The notes under the pieces are model-generated. The model did no database searches, was not told the DNA's origin, and worked only from the letters and a program-made list of their open reading frames with translations. Of a stretch of DNA of 64,000 bases, positions 1 to 9,751 are shown one piece after another. Position 1 is the stretch's first letter. Each line of letters begins with the position of its first letter. The DNA comes from Acidiphilium iwatense (GTDB lineage: Bacteria > Pseudomonadota > Alphaproteobacteria > Acetobacterales > Acetobacteraceae). The DNA is taken from the NCBI RefSeq assembly GCF_021556475.1, contig NZ_JAKGBZ010000001.1, positions 210,168 to 274,167 of the forward strand. The letters are read 5' to 3'. The position numbers and the translations under genes were made by a program.

Positions 1-2
1 GG

Positions 3-77
3 TCATCGGCGGAGAATGCCGGGCGGAAACTGGCCGATCAAGGGGCGGCGCGGCTTGACCGGGCGGGAAATCGCTGA
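3..77 (+). CDS. C-terminal end of a gene that begins before the window (tentative)
   Basis: An open frame enters from the left edge and stops at TGA 75-77, giving about 24 residues rich in Ala, Arg and Gly. It is too short to recognise. A stop followed by a 30-base gap and a new lipoprotein start would fit the end of an upstream co-directional gene, but the stretch could equally be non-coding. Confidence 0.25.
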   Translation, partial: SSAENAGRKLADQGAARLDRAGNR

Positions 78-107
78 TGTTCTGCCGGCGAAACAGGGAG
101 GGATGGG

Positions 108-815
108 ATGCGTCGAGTGATCGGGTTCTGCCGGCGCTGGGCCGCGATGGCGGTGCTGGCGCCAATACTGGCGGCCTGCGCGGTGACGCCGCTGGCGCCG
201 ACCATCGCCTATCATCCAAGCGGCGGGGCGCGGACGATCGCGCTGCTCACGCCCTATGTGCCGCCGCATGAGAGGCTGACTTCGTTAGGACCGGTTACGC
301 TTATCGGTTATACTGGGTTGCTCGGTGTCATATACGACCAATCGGTGCAGAAGGATCACGAGATTGCTTTCGACGCTCTGCTGGCGCGGCAGGGGTTCCG
401 GCCGCGGGCGGTGCTCGCGCGCGATGTCACGCAGCGCTTGGAGGGTGAGGGCTATCGGGTGGTGCCGCTCGCCGCCGCGCGGCCGGGGCCGCATTTCCTC
501 GCCGCCCTTCCGCCGGCGCCGCCGGGGGTGACGCTCGAACTCGATGTCGTCGCCGTTCATATCGGCTATCTGCGGCTCGGAAGGTCGTATCGACCCGATG
601 TCGAGCTGAAATACCGGCTGGTGCGGACAGGAACCGGCCAGGTGCTAGGCGAGGGCGCGGCGGACTATAGCGCCCTTGGGGGCGGCACGCCGCCCGACCC
701 GGCCTACAGCTATGCCGGCTATGGCCGTTTCGCCGCCGATCCGTCGCGCGCGGCGAAGGCGCTGTCGGAGCTGCTGGACCGCGCCGCCGCGCGGATCGCC
801 GCCGGGCTGCACTGA
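108..815 (+). CDS. Hypothetical outer-membrane/periplasmic lipoprotein
   Basis: The 235-residue product starts with a basic n-region, a hydrophobic stretch and the lipobox LAAC with Cys at about residue 24, so it should be lipidated and anchored in the envelope. The mature part has no motif I recognise. It is moderately Pro/Ala-rich with several beta-prone segments. The ATG is preceded by the purine-rich run GGGAGGGATGGG, a fair ribosome-binding site. It is followed 49 bases later by an E1-like gene on the same strand, with no evident functional link. Exact role unknown. Confidence 0.75.
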   Translation: MRRVIGFCRRWAAMAVLAPILAACAVTPLAPTIAYHPSGGARTIALLTPYVPPHERLTSLGPVTLIGYTGLLGVIYDQSVQKDHEIAFDALLARQGFRPRAVLARDVTQRLEGEGYRVVPLAAARPGPHFLAALPPAPPGVTLELDVVAVHIGYLRLGRSYRPDVELKYRLVRTGTGQVLGEGAADYSALGGGTPPDPAYSYAGYGRFAADPSRAAKALSELLDRAAARIAAGLH

Positions 816-864
816 GCGGCGCCCGGTCTTGCCTTGCCGGGGCGAGGGTGCGATTCTGCCTGGG

Positions 865-1624
<760 letters not shown>

Positions 1625-1632
<8 letters not shown>

Positions 1633-2146
1633 GCGCATCGCGGCGCTCGGCTTTTGTGTGCTTCTGCTCGGCGGCTGGCACGCGGCGCAAATCGGTCCCG
1701 GCCCAGGGCCGGCCAAGGGGGCTTCGACCGGCTGGCCGGTGCCGCGCTTCGAGAGTTTCCGCTCCGATCAGATTTACATGCGGGCCGGGCCGGGATTCCA
1801 GTATCCGATCACCTGGGTCTATCATCGCTACGACCTGCCGGTGGAGGTGATCGGCGAATTCAATGTCTGGCGCCATGTGATGGCGCCGGATGGCGGTACC
1901 GGCTGGGTGCACGAGGCGCTGCTGCACCTGGTGCGCAGCTTCATCGTGACCGGCAAGCGCCATGCGATGCGCGCCGGGCCGCATTCCGGCGCGGCGCCCG
2001 TGGCCTATCTCGACAAGGGCGTGATCGGGGTGATCCGCGCGTGCCGGGCGGATGCCGATTGGTGCCGGGTGAGCGCCGGGCACCGGAACGGCTGGCTGAA
2101 GCGGAGCGATTTCTGGGGCTCCTTCGCCGGCGAGGAAATAAGATAA
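1625..2146 (+). CDS. Secreted bacterial SH3-domain protein
   Basis: The 173-residue product has an N-terminal signal-like segment (hydrophobic core FCVLLLGGWHAA) followed by two SH3-like modules of the SH3_4/DUF1058 type. The first carries the typical YMRAGPGFQYPITWVYH pattern, and the second has MRAGPHSGAAPVA followed by WCRV and GWLKRSDFWG. Proteins of this type are exported and are thought to bind cell-wall or other periplasmic targets; the ligand is unknown. The start overlaps the end of the E1-like gene by eight bases, suggesting translational coupling. Confidence 0.85.
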
Positions 2147-2147
2147 T

Positions 2148-2313
2148 TTTGCCCTCAAACGCCGGGCGGAGTTGCGCGAGGTTCCGACGATCCGAAGGGT
2201 CGCTGGAAACGCAACGAAGCGGGGGCGCATCCGCGCCCTTGGCTTTCGCGCCATAAGGCGCGCGCCGCATTCGCGGCGAGCAGCGGAACGAGCCAAGGCT
2301 ACGTTCCGCTGTT
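2148..2313 (+). repeat. Dispersed intergenic repeat, long copy (partner at 27592-27700)
   Basis: It begins one base after the SH3 gene stop. The 3' portion (about 2226-2313) matches 27614-27700 almost base for base, including the perfect hairpin CGCGCC-ATAA-GGCGCG and the arms AGCGGAACG / CGTTCCGCT. This copy carries about 55 extra bases internally. Both copies start at the same sequence immediately behind a stop codon, which suggests a 3'-UTR or REP-like element. Confidence 0.8.
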
Positions 2314-2350
2314 TATTCAAGTTTTCCACAGAAATCTGAGGTCCGGTCAC

Positions 2351-2401
2351 CAACAATATGTTGAGTGAAAATGGTAGTTGATCTACATTATGTAGTATCA
2401 A
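2351..2401 (+). promoter_or_regulatory. Two dyads upstream of gcrA (candidate operators)
   Basis: CAACA-ATA-TGTTG at 2351-2363 is a perfect 13-base palindrome. The longer TTGATCTACAT / ATGTAGTATCAA at 2378-2401 is an inverted repeat with one asymmetric base, ending just before the gcrA leader. Such AT-rich dyads in a GC-rich genome next to a cell-cycle regulator look like protein-binding sites. The binding protein cannot be named from the sequence. Confidence 0.5.
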
Positions 2402-2417
2402 CCATGAGGGCAGAGCC

Positions 2418-2903
2418 ATGGAATGGACAGACGAGACGATCGACCGCCTCAAGGGTTTGTGGACCGAGGGCCTGTCCACCGCCGAGATCGGCAGGCGCCT
2501 GAATATCTCCAAGAACGCGGTGGTGGGCAAGGCGCACCGGCTCGATCTGCCGGCAAGGCCGTCGCCGATCCGCCGCGATGCCGGGATGGCGGCGCGGCCG
2601 CGCCCGCCGGCGCCGCGCCGGGTGTCGGGGCCGACCCTGCCGTCGTTTGCGGCACTCTCGCCCGCCATGCCGTCGCGCCCGGCGGCGCCGGTAGCGGGTC
2701 GCCCCAATTTGGTTGCCGCCGGTTTCTCCGGGATCACCCGGACCGCGCCGCGCACCCCCGCCTGCTGCTGGCCGATCGGCGAGCCGGGCACGCCGAGCTT
2801 CCGGTTCTGCGGCGATCCGTCTTTGGCCGGAAAACCCTATTGCGGGCCGCACGCCGAGATCGCCTACGTGCGGGTGCGCGATCGCCGCGAGGATGTTGCG
2901 TAA
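2418..2903 (+). CDS. gcrA: GcrA cell-cycle regulator
   Basis: The product has 161 residues. The N-terminal 45 residues form the GcrA DNA-binding helix-turn-helix (starting MEWTDETIDRLKGLWTEG, then SKNAVVGKAHRLDLPARPSP). A Pro/Ala-rich linker leads to the conserved C-terminal CCWPIGEPGTPSFRFCG...PYCGPH segment, the region that contacts sigma-70. In Caulobacter and relatives GcrA activates promoters carrying m6A-methylated GANTC sites during S-phase; the same role here is inferred from family membership. Length is near the family norm. It is transcribed alone, with candidate operators upstream and a dispersed palindrome behind it. Confidence 0.95.
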   Translation: MEWTDETIDRLKGLWTEGLSTAEIGRRLNISKNAVVGKAHRLDLPARPSPIRRDAGMAARPRPPAPRRVSGPTLPSFAALSPAMPSRPAAPVAGRPNLVAAGFSGITRTAPRTPACCWPIGEPGTPSFRFCGDPSLAGKPYCGPHAEIAYVRVRDRREDVA

Positions 2904-2921
2904 TCCGCGTGCGGCGATCCC

Positions 2922-2956
2922 GGATTGCTTCGGCACAGGGTGCCTCGCAATGACGG
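2922..2956. repeat. Dispersed palindromic repeat (GGATTGCTTCG...TCGCAATGACGG family)
   Basis: Short imperfect inverted repeat between gcrA and the MFS gene. Related copies in this window lie at 7485-7517, 14499-14538, 47801-47829, 47921-47948 and 62881-62913. All share GGAT(C/T)GCTTCG on one arm and CGCAATGACGG or CGCGATGAC on the other. Confidence 0.75.
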
Positions 2957-2973
2957 ATTGAACTGATCTCACC

Positions 2974-4131
2974 ATGCCCCTGCCCCTGATTGCGCTGATC
3001 GTCGCGAGTTTCGCGATCGGTACCAGCGAGTTCGTGATTGTCGGGTTGCTGCCGGAACTGGCGCGGGATTTCGCCGTGTCGATCCCACAGGCGGGATATC
3101 TGGTTTCGGCCTATGCGCTGGGGGTGACGTTCGGCTCGCCGTTCGTAGCGGTGCTGGTCGGGCGGTTGAACCGCAGGGCGGCGCTGATCGTGCTGATGGG
3201 CGTGTTCGTTCTGGGCAATTTCCTCTGCGCGCTGGCGCCGGATTACGGGCTGATGATGGCGGCGCGGATCATCACCGCTCTGTCGCACGGGGCGTTTTTC
3301 GGAATCGGCTCGGTGGTGGCGGCGGACCTGGTGCCGCGCGAGAAGCGCGCGCGGGCGGTGGCGCTGGTGTTCCTCGGGCTGACCATGGCGAATGTGCTGG
3401 GTGTGCCGGCGGGGACCATACTGGGGCAGGCGGCGGGGTGGCGGGCGACGTTCTGGGCGGTGCTGGCGATCGGGGTTCTGTCGATGGCGGCGATCGGCTG
3501 GCTGCTCCCGCGCGATTTGCGGGGCGGGTCGGGGCGGCTGCTGAACGAGGTGCGGATTCTCGGGCGGAAGCAGGTGCTGCTGGCGATGCTGATGGCGGTG
3601 CTGTCGTCGGCGAGCCTGTTCAGTGTGTTCACCTATATCGCGCCGTTGCTGGAGCGGGTGACCGGGCTGACGCCGCATTGGGTGAGTTTTGTGTTGCTGT
3701 TGTTCGGCGCGGGGCTGACGGCGGGCGGGCTGCTGGGCGGCAATCTGGCGGACCGGCATTCGGCGCGGACCATCGTGATGACGCTGGTGGGGATTGCGGC
3801 GGTATTGGTGGTGTTGTGGTTGACCAGCGAGGATGCGGTGTTGGCGGTACTGACGATTATGGTCTGGGGGGTGGCGGTGTTCACCATGGTATCGCCGTTG
3901 CAGACGCGGGTGATCGATCATGCGCGGGATGCGCCGAATCTGGCCTCGACGATCAATCAGGGCGCGTTCAATCTGGGCAATGCGAGCGGCGCGTGGCTCG
4001 GCGGGGCGGCGCTGGGGCTGGGGGTTGGGTATGCGGGACTGCCGCTGGTGGGAGCGGCGTTGGCGGGGGTTGCGCTGATCGTGGCGGTGGTCGCGTTCCG
4101 GCTGGAACGGCGGGAGCGCGAGCAGGGTTAG
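2974..4131 (+). CDS. MFS transporter, DHA1-type drug/metabolite exporter
   Basis: The 385-residue protein is almost entirely hydrophobic, with about 12 predicted transmembrane helices. The N-terminus IGTSEFVIVGLLPELARDF with a following SAYALGVTFGSPFVAVLVGRLNRR is typical of the AraJ/PbuE/sugar-efflux branch of the DHA1 family, which exports small molecules by proton antiport. The substrate is not predictable. It converges on the MarR gene with a single base between the stops, so the pairing may be regulatory or incidental. Confidence 0.88.
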   Translation: MPLPLIALIVASFAIGTSEFVIVGLLPELARDFAVSIPQAGYLVSAYALGVTFGSPFVAVLVGRLNRRAALIVLMGVFVLGNFLCALAPDYGLMMAARIITALSHGAFFGIGSVVAADLVPREKRARAVALVFLGLTMANVLGVPAGTILGQAAGWRATFWAVLAIGVLSMAAIGWLLPRDLRGGSGRLLNEVRILGRKQVLLAMLMAVLSSASLFSVFTYIAPLLERVTGLTPHWVSFVLLLFGAGLTAGGLLGGNLADRHSARTIVMTLVGIAAVLVVLWLTSEDAVLAVLTIMVWGVAVFTMVSPLQTRVIDHARDAPNLASTINQGAFNLGNASGAWLGGAALGLGVGYAGLPLVGAALAGVALIVAVVAFRLERREREQG

Positions 4132-4132
4132 C

Positions 4133-4579
4133 TTACGACAGGCGGCGCAGATCCTCGCAGAGGCGGTCGGGGGATGTGGAGCCGAGACGGCGCTGGATTT
4201 CGGCCTGGGTCTCGCGCCAGGCCGGCATGGCGGCGGCCAGTGCCGCGCGGCCCGACGGCGTGAGGGTCAGCAGACGGCTGCGCTTGTCGGCGGGATCGGC
4301 CGTTATCGTGAGCAGGCCGCGCCGCTCCAGCGGCTTGAGATTGGCGGTGAGCGTGGTGCGGTCCATCGCCAGCAGGGCGGAAACCGCGCCCATGCGCGGC
4401 GGTTCGGGACGGTTGAGCGACATCAGCAGGGAGAACTGGCCGCTGGTGAGGCCGGCGGGACGCAGCGTGTCGTCGTAATAGCGCGCGAGAACCCGCGCCG
4501 CGCGCTGCAGGTGAAGGCACAGGCAGGAGTCGCGGACCTCGATCGTGACGGTGAAGGGCAGTTCGTCTGGCTTTGACAC
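4133..4579 (-). CDS. MarR-family transcriptional regulator
   Basis: The product has 148 residues. The winged-helix core covers about 45-110: LTSGQFSLLMSLNRP, then MGAVSALLAMDRTTLTANLKPLERRGLL (recognition helix) and the wing DPADKRSRLLTLTPSGR with the conserved D-R pattern of MarR proteins. Two N-terminal cysteines (DSCLCLH) could act as a thiol sensor, as in some MarR regulators; this is inference. It is divergent from the VOC operon, and the shared 83-base gap contains the palindrome GTTGATATCAAC, a likely operator for autoregulation and control of the neighbour. Confidence 0.92.
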   Translation of the reverse strand: MSKPDELPFTVTIEVRDSCLCLHLQRAARVLARYYDDTLRPAGLTSGQFSLLMSLNRPEPPRMGAVSALLAMDRTTLTANLKPLERRGLLTITADPADKRSRLLTLTPSGRAALAAAMPAWRETQAEIQRRLGSTSPDRLCEDLRRLS

Positions 4580-4590
4580 AGCCTAATAAT

Positions 4591-4602
4591 GTTGATATCA
4601 AC
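4591..4602. promoter_or_regulatory. Candidate MarR operator (perfect 12-base palindrome)
   Basis: GTTGATATCAAC lies in the gap between the divergent MarR and VOC genes. Perfect short palindromes flanked by AT-rich bases are the usual MarR target. A TTGACA at 4574-4579 and TAATAAT at 4584-4590 overlap the MarR start region and may be promoter elements. Confidence 0.6.
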
Positions 4603-4662
4603 GCAAATGTCAAGGCATTCGCGACCGCGCGAGGCCGGCAAATCAAAAGGGGAGTCAACACG

Positions 4663-5442
4663 ATGTCCGCTTCTTCTTCAGCTTCGGTCGTCACGTCCGG
4701 CCGTTTCGTCTGGTACGAACTGCAAACCACCGATACCAGGGCCGCCCAGGAATTTTACGGGAGCGTGGTCGGCTGGGGCACGCAGGACGGGCCGGTGCCC
4801 GATATGGCCTATACGATTCTCACCGCCGGCGGGACGCCGGTGGGCGGGTTGATGGATCATGGCACGCCGCCGGGCTGGATCGGCTATGTCGGGGTGAAGA
4901 ATGTAGACGAGGTTGCCGGGCAGGTGGCGCGCCTGGGCGGCAGTGTCCATGTTCCGCCGACCGATATTCCGACGGTGGGGCGGTTCGCCATGGTCGCCGA
5001 TCCGCAAAAGGTGGTTTTCGCGCTGTTCTCCACGGCGGAACCCGGCGCGGACGAGCCGCCCGCGCCGGCGCCCGGAACGCCGGGCCATATCGGCTGGCAC
5101 GAGCTGTTGACCACCGACTGGCAGAAGGCGGTCGACTTCTACGGCGAGATGTTCGGCTGGCGGAAGGACCACGAGTTCGATATGGGGGCGATGGGTACCT
5201 ATCAGATTTTCTCGATCGGTGGCGTGCCGGCCGGCGGCATGTTCAACAAGCAGCAAGCCGAGACCGCGCCGTATTGGCGGTATTATTTCAATGTCGAGGA
5301 TATCGATGCGGCGTCCGCGCGGGTGACTGCGGGCGGCGGAAAGGTTGTCAATGGTCCGATGCAGGTGCCGGGCGGCGATTGGATCATCCACGGTCTCGAC
5401 CCGCAGGGTGCGGATTTCGCGCTGGTCGGCAAGCGTCGCTGA
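4663..5442 (+). CDS. Two-domain VOC (glyoxalase/bleomycin-resistance fold) protein
   Basis: The 259-residue protein contains two tandem vicinal-oxygen-chelate modules. The first covers about 15-120 (FVWYELQTTDTRAAQEFYGSV...) and the second about 135-255 (IGWHELLTTDWQKAVDFYGEMFGW...), each with the beta-alpha-beta-beta-beta pattern. Similar two-module proteins are annotated as glyoxalase-like; the substrate is unknown. ATG 4663 is preferred over an upstream in-frame ATG at 4573 because AAAAGGGGAG sits at the right distance and the upstream codons lie within the regulatory gap. It is the first gene of a three-gene operon. Confidence 0.88.
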   Translation: MSASSSASVVTSGRFVWYELQTTDTRAAQEFYGSVVGWGTQDGPVPDMAYTILTAGGTPVGGLMDHGTPPGWIGYVGVKNVDEVAGQVARLGGSVHVPPTDIPTVGRFAMVADPQKVVFALFSTAEPGADEPPAPAPGTPGHIGWHELLTTDWQKAVDFYGEMFGWRKDHEFDMGAMGTYQIFSIGGVPAGGMFNKQQAETAPYWRYYFNVEDIDAASARVTAGGGKVVNGPMQVPGGDWIIHGLDPQGADFALVGKRR

Positions 5443-5454
5443 GCGGAGGCGGAG

Positions 5455-6534
5455 ATGGCACGGAAAGTTCTGGTGCTGCTCGGCACCAAGAAGGGTGCAT
5501 TCATCGCCGAAAGCGATGCCGCGCGTCGGGAATGGTCGCTGCGCGGGCCGTTCTGCGAGGCGTGGCCGATGAACCATGTGATCGGCGATGCGGCGAGCGG
5601 GACGATTTATGCCGGCGGCGGCAATGCGTGGTTCGGCCCGGCGGTGTGGCAATCCACCGATCTCGGCGCGAGCTGGACCCATTCCAGCGAGGGGCTGGCC
5701 TATCCGGTCGGAGCGGAGCCGGTGACCTCGGTCTGGAGTCTGGCGCGGGGAGCCGGAGGTTTCTACGCGGGGGTCGAGCCGGCCGGGCTGTTCCGCAGCG
5801 CGGATGGCGGGGGCTCGTGGCGGCACGTGGCCGGGTTGCAGGAGCATCCATCGCGGCCGGATTGGCATCCGGGCGCGGGCGGGCTGATTCTGCATTCGCT
5901 GATTCCCCATCCGCGCGACGACAAGCAGATCTGGGTCGGGATTTCGGCCGCCGGCGTGTTTCACACGGCGGATGGCGGGACGAGCTGGACGGCGCGCAAC
6001 CGGGGCACGCGCGCCGATTTCCTGCCCGAGGAGCAGAGATACCCGGAATACGGCCAGTGCGTGCATTGCCTGGTGATGGCGCCGGGGATGCCGGACCGGC
6101 TGTATCAGCAGAATCATTGCGGGATGTATCGAAGCGATGATGGCGGGGTGCGCTGGGAGAGCATCGAGGCGGGGTTGCCGTCGAGTTTCGGATTTCCGGC
6201 GGCGGTGCATCCGCGCGATCCGGCGACGGTCTATCTGGTGCCGCTGAATGGTGCCGAGGCCGGGCGGTATGTGCCGGAGGGACGGGCGGCGGTGTGGCGC
6301 ACGCGCGATGCCGGGGCGAGTTGGCAGGCGCTGCGGGATGGGTTGCCGCAGGAGAACGCGTTCTTCGGCGTGCTGCGTCAGGCGCTGGCGACCGACGACC
6401 TGGCGCCGGCGGGGGTGTATTTCGGCACCGGGACCGGGGAGTTGTATGCCAGCGCGGATGAAGGCGAGAGCTGGAACTGCATCGCCCGGCATCTGCCGAC
6501 GATCGCCTCGGTGGAGACGCTGGTGATGGATTGA
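5455..6534 (+). CDS. WD40/YVTN/BNR-like repeat beta-propeller protein (sialidase-fold)
   Basis: The 359-residue cytosolic protein has no signal peptide. It contains several Asp-box-like motifs of BNR proteins (STDLGASWTHS, SADGGGSWRHV, TADGGTSWTAR, TRDAGASWQAL, SADEGESWNC), spaced about 50-70 residues apart as expected for blades of a beta-propeller. Asp-boxes are structural, so enzymatic activity cannot be inferred. It starts 12 bases after the VOC gene, and its stop overlaps the start of the MoaD-like gene (TGATG), implying tight co-expression with a ubiquitin-like protein. Confidence 0.85.
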   Translation: MARKVLVLLGTKKGAFIAESDAARREWSLRGPFCEAWPMNHVIGDAASGTIYAGGGNAWFGPAVWQSTDLGASWTHSSEGLAYPVGAEPVTSVWSLARGAGGFYAGVEPAGLFRSADGGGSWRHVAGLQEHPSRPDWHPGAGGLILHSLIPHPRDDKQIWVGISAAGVFHTADGGTSWTARNRGTRADFLPEEQRYPEYGQCVHCLVMAPGMPDRLYQQNHCGMYRSDDGGVRWESIEAGLPSSFGFPAAVHPRDPATVYLVPLNGAEAGRYVPEGRAAVWRTRDAGASWQALRDGLPQENAFFGVLRQALATDDLAPAGVYFGTGTGELYASADEGESWNCIARHLPTIASVETLVMD

Positions 6535-6815
6535 TGGATTTTTCGCCCGCGACCGTGAATGTGGTGCTGCCCACCGCGCTTGTCCTGCTGTTTCCGGGGT
6601 GTTCGCGGGAGGTTGCGGTCGCGGCGGGAACGGTAAGCGAGGCGATCGGCGCGCTGGATGCGCGCTGGCCGGGGATGCGCGACCGGCTGTGCGACGAGCG
6701 GCCGGCGATCAGGCGGCATATCAACGTGTTCGTGGGCGGCGAGCGGGCGGGGTTGGCGACGTGGCTGGAACCGGGGGCGGAGATGGTGGTGCTGATGGCG
6801 ATCAGTGGAGGGTGA
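6534..6815 (+). CDS. MoaD/ThiS-like ubiquitin-fold sulphur-carrier protein
   Basis: The 93-residue protein is of MoaD/ThiS size and ends in ISGG, the C-terminal Gly-Gly required for adenylation and thiocarboxylation by an E1-like enzyme. The interior (NVFVGGERAGLATWLEPGAEMVVLMAISGG) matches the final beta-strand pattern of the beta-grasp fold. Its ATG overlaps the stop of the BNR-repeat gene by one base. No other molybdopterin or thiazole gene is adjacent, so a dedicated carrier role is possible. The ThiF/MoeB-like protein at 865-1632 is a candidate activator. Confidence 0.85.
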   Translation: MDFSPATVNVVLPTALVLLFPGCSREVAVAAGTVSEAIGALDARWPGMRDRLCDERPAIRRHINVFVGGERAGLATWLEPGAEMVVLMAISGG

Positions 6816-6853
6816 TGGCGGTTCGGGGTTTGAGCGGGTTGGCGCGGCGGAGT

Positions 6854-7277
6854 TCATCGGGTCGAAAATTGTCGCCGTGGTTTCCCTACTGAATCTTCGC
6901 TCGCCTGAGGGTTGCCCAGGCGGCGCTGGGCGGCGAAAATTTTGCGAAGTTCGTCCTGCTGGTCGTCGCGCAGCATGGAACTGGAAAATCCACCGTCACG
7001 ATTGCGCTTGCGGGCGCAAAATTCGGGGTCGCGGGCGAACATTTCGCCGACGGTTCGCCATTAACTCAGTCGCTCCCTTGTCGCGGCGACGGCGGATGAC
7101 GCGCCGCATGCCGCGTTTTTCGCGTCGGACGCTGTTCGTGGGCCTGCGCTCCTTGTCGGTTTCCGGGGCGTCGAACATGCGGGTGCCACAGGCGAGGATG
7201 CGGCCGACGGGTTCGTCGATGGTGATGACGGCTCAGCCGACGGATGCGATGCCGGCGTCTAATCCGAAAATATGCAT
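6854..7277 (-). pseudogene. cas9: Degraded type II-C cas9 fragment
   Basis: Reading the minus strand from ATG 7277, the frame gives MHIFGLDAGIASVG, a TGA stop at 7235-7233 exactly where the invariant Trp of the RuvC-I motif (GIASVGW) should be, then AVITIDEP and CGTRMFDAPE. The Arg-rich bridge helix RREKRGMRRVIRRRRDK follows. A second segment in another frame (about 7042-6895) reads RKRNRDGGFSSSMLRDDQQ then ELRKIFAAQRRLGNPQASE. It aligns from memory with the NmeCas9 recognition-lobe stretch RNQRGDYSHTFSRKDLQAEL...EFGNPH. About 100 residues between the segments, and everything after them, are missing. No cas1, cas2 or repeat array is present in the window, so this is a dead relic. Confidence 0.88.
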
Positions 7278-7374
7278 GGAGCGCTACTCCCTGTGTGCCG
7301 TTATTTGCTAACTTGACAAAAAACGACGAAAGCGCAATGAGCGTTATGGGAAATCAGTAGGGAACCCACGGCAA

Positions 7375-7425
7375 AGTGGATTTTTCCACTGACGGATTAC
7401 CCCTATCTCAGCAATGAGATAGGGG
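7375..7425. other. Two strong adjacent hairpins beside the cas9 relic
   Basis: AGTGGA-TTTT-TCCACT (7375-7390) is followed nine bases later by a perfect 11-bp stem with a GCAA tetraloop (CCCCTATCTCA/TGAGATAGGGG, 7400-7425). They lie about 100-150 bp upstream of the relic's start codon and behind the groEL terminator. They could be a terminator, or the 3' hairpins of a tracrRNA-like RNA left over from the CRISPR locus. Sequence alone does not decide. Confidence 0.5.
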
Positions 7426-7484
7426 GATTCTGCGGCCGGATGGGCCGATGCCAGTCAAATTCAGGTTCAGATCGGGTTGGGTCG

Positions 7485-7517
7485 GGATGGATCGCTTCGC
7501 TGCGCTCGCGATGACGG
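7485..7517. repeat. Dispersed palindromic repeat (GGATNGCTTCG family)
   Basis: GGATGGATCGCTTCGCTGCG followed by CTCGCGATGACGG. It is a palindromic intergenic repeat of the same family as 2922-2956, 14499-14538 and 62881-62913. Confidence 0.75.
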
Positions 7518-7548
7518 GGTTGGACCGCGTGTGCGAAGGGCAAAAAGA

Positions 7549-7574
7549 AAGGCCGTGGGTTGCCCCACGGCCTT
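7549..7574 (-). terminator. Rho-independent terminator of groEL
   Basis: On the minus strand a perfect 11-bp GC-rich stem (AAGGCCGTGGG / CCCACGGCCTT) with a four-base loop is followed by TTCTTTTTG. It begins 30 bases behind the groEL stop, the expected place and shape for an intrinsic terminator. Confidence 0.85.
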
Positions 7575-7603
7575 CTCGGTAGGTGTCGCGGCCGAGAGAA
7601 CTA

Positions 7604-9295
<1,692 letters not shown>

Positions 9296-9610
9296 TCAGG
9301 CGGCTTTCTTTTTCGCAGCACTGCCCTCGATGATGCCCATGATGTCGGATTCTTTCATGATGAGCAGCTCTTCGCCGTCGATCTTGACCTCGGTGCCCGA
9401 CCACTTGCCGAACAGGATGCGGTCGCCGGCCTTGACGTCCAGCGCCACGATGGCGCCGGCTTCGTTGCGCGCGCCGGGGCCGACGGCGATGACTTCGCCT
9501 TCCATCGGCTTTTCCTTGGCGGTGTCGGGGATGATGATGCCGCCGGCGGTCTTTTCCTCGGCGCTGAGCCGACGGACGACCACGCGGTCATGCAGGGGAC
9601 GGAATTTCAT
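9296..9610 (-). CDS. groES: Co-chaperonin GroES (10 kDa)
   Basis: The 104-residue protein forms the heptameric lid of GroEL. Family signatures are the start [20 protein letters not shown], the mobile loop [18 protein letters not shown] (GroEL contact) and the roof/core segments EVIAVGPGA and [11 protein letters not shown]. The C-terminus ends in a Lys/Ala run slightly longer than average. It is the first gene of the groESL operon, controlled by a promoter with CIRCE operators at 9690-9716 and 9752-9778. Confidence 0.99.
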   Translation of the reverse strand: MKFRPLHDRVVVRRLSAEEKTAGGIIIPDTAKEKPMEGEVIAVGPGARNEAGAIVALDVKAGDRILFGKWSGTEVKIDGEELLIMKESDIMGIIEGSAAKKKAA

Positions 9611-9689
9611 CTGGATCGCTCCTGACGTTGGTCTGTTGCAACAATGACTGGCTCAGCAAACGCCGGCCCGAATGCGGCACCGGGCGCTG

Positions 9690-9716
9690 CTAGCACTCTC
9701 ATCGGGAGAGTGCCAG
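9690..9716 (-). promoter_or_regulatory. CIRCE element (HrcA operator), downstream copy
   Basis: CTAGCACTC - nine bases - GAGTGCCAG matches the CIRCE consensus TTAGCACTC-N9-GAGTGCTAA at most positions. It sits just downstream of the predicted -10 box of groES, where HrcA binding would block transcription under non-stress conditions. Confidence 0.92.
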
Positions 9717-9717
9717 A

Positions 9718-9746
9718 CATCTAGAAGTCGCGGGGAATTGTGTCAA
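9718..9746 (-). promoter_or_regulatory. Predicted vegetative promoter of groESL
   Basis: On the minus strand TTGACA (9746-9741) is separated by 17 bases from TAGATG (9723-9718). The -35 is perfect and the -10 weak. The promoter lies between the two CIRCE copies. This is a pattern match only. Confidence 0.55.
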
Positions 9747-9751
9747 CCCCG

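Noticed and set aside
6816..7600. CRISPR array beside the cas9 relic
   Set aside because: I looked for a repeated 30-40 base unit with spacers and found none; only single hairpins are present.
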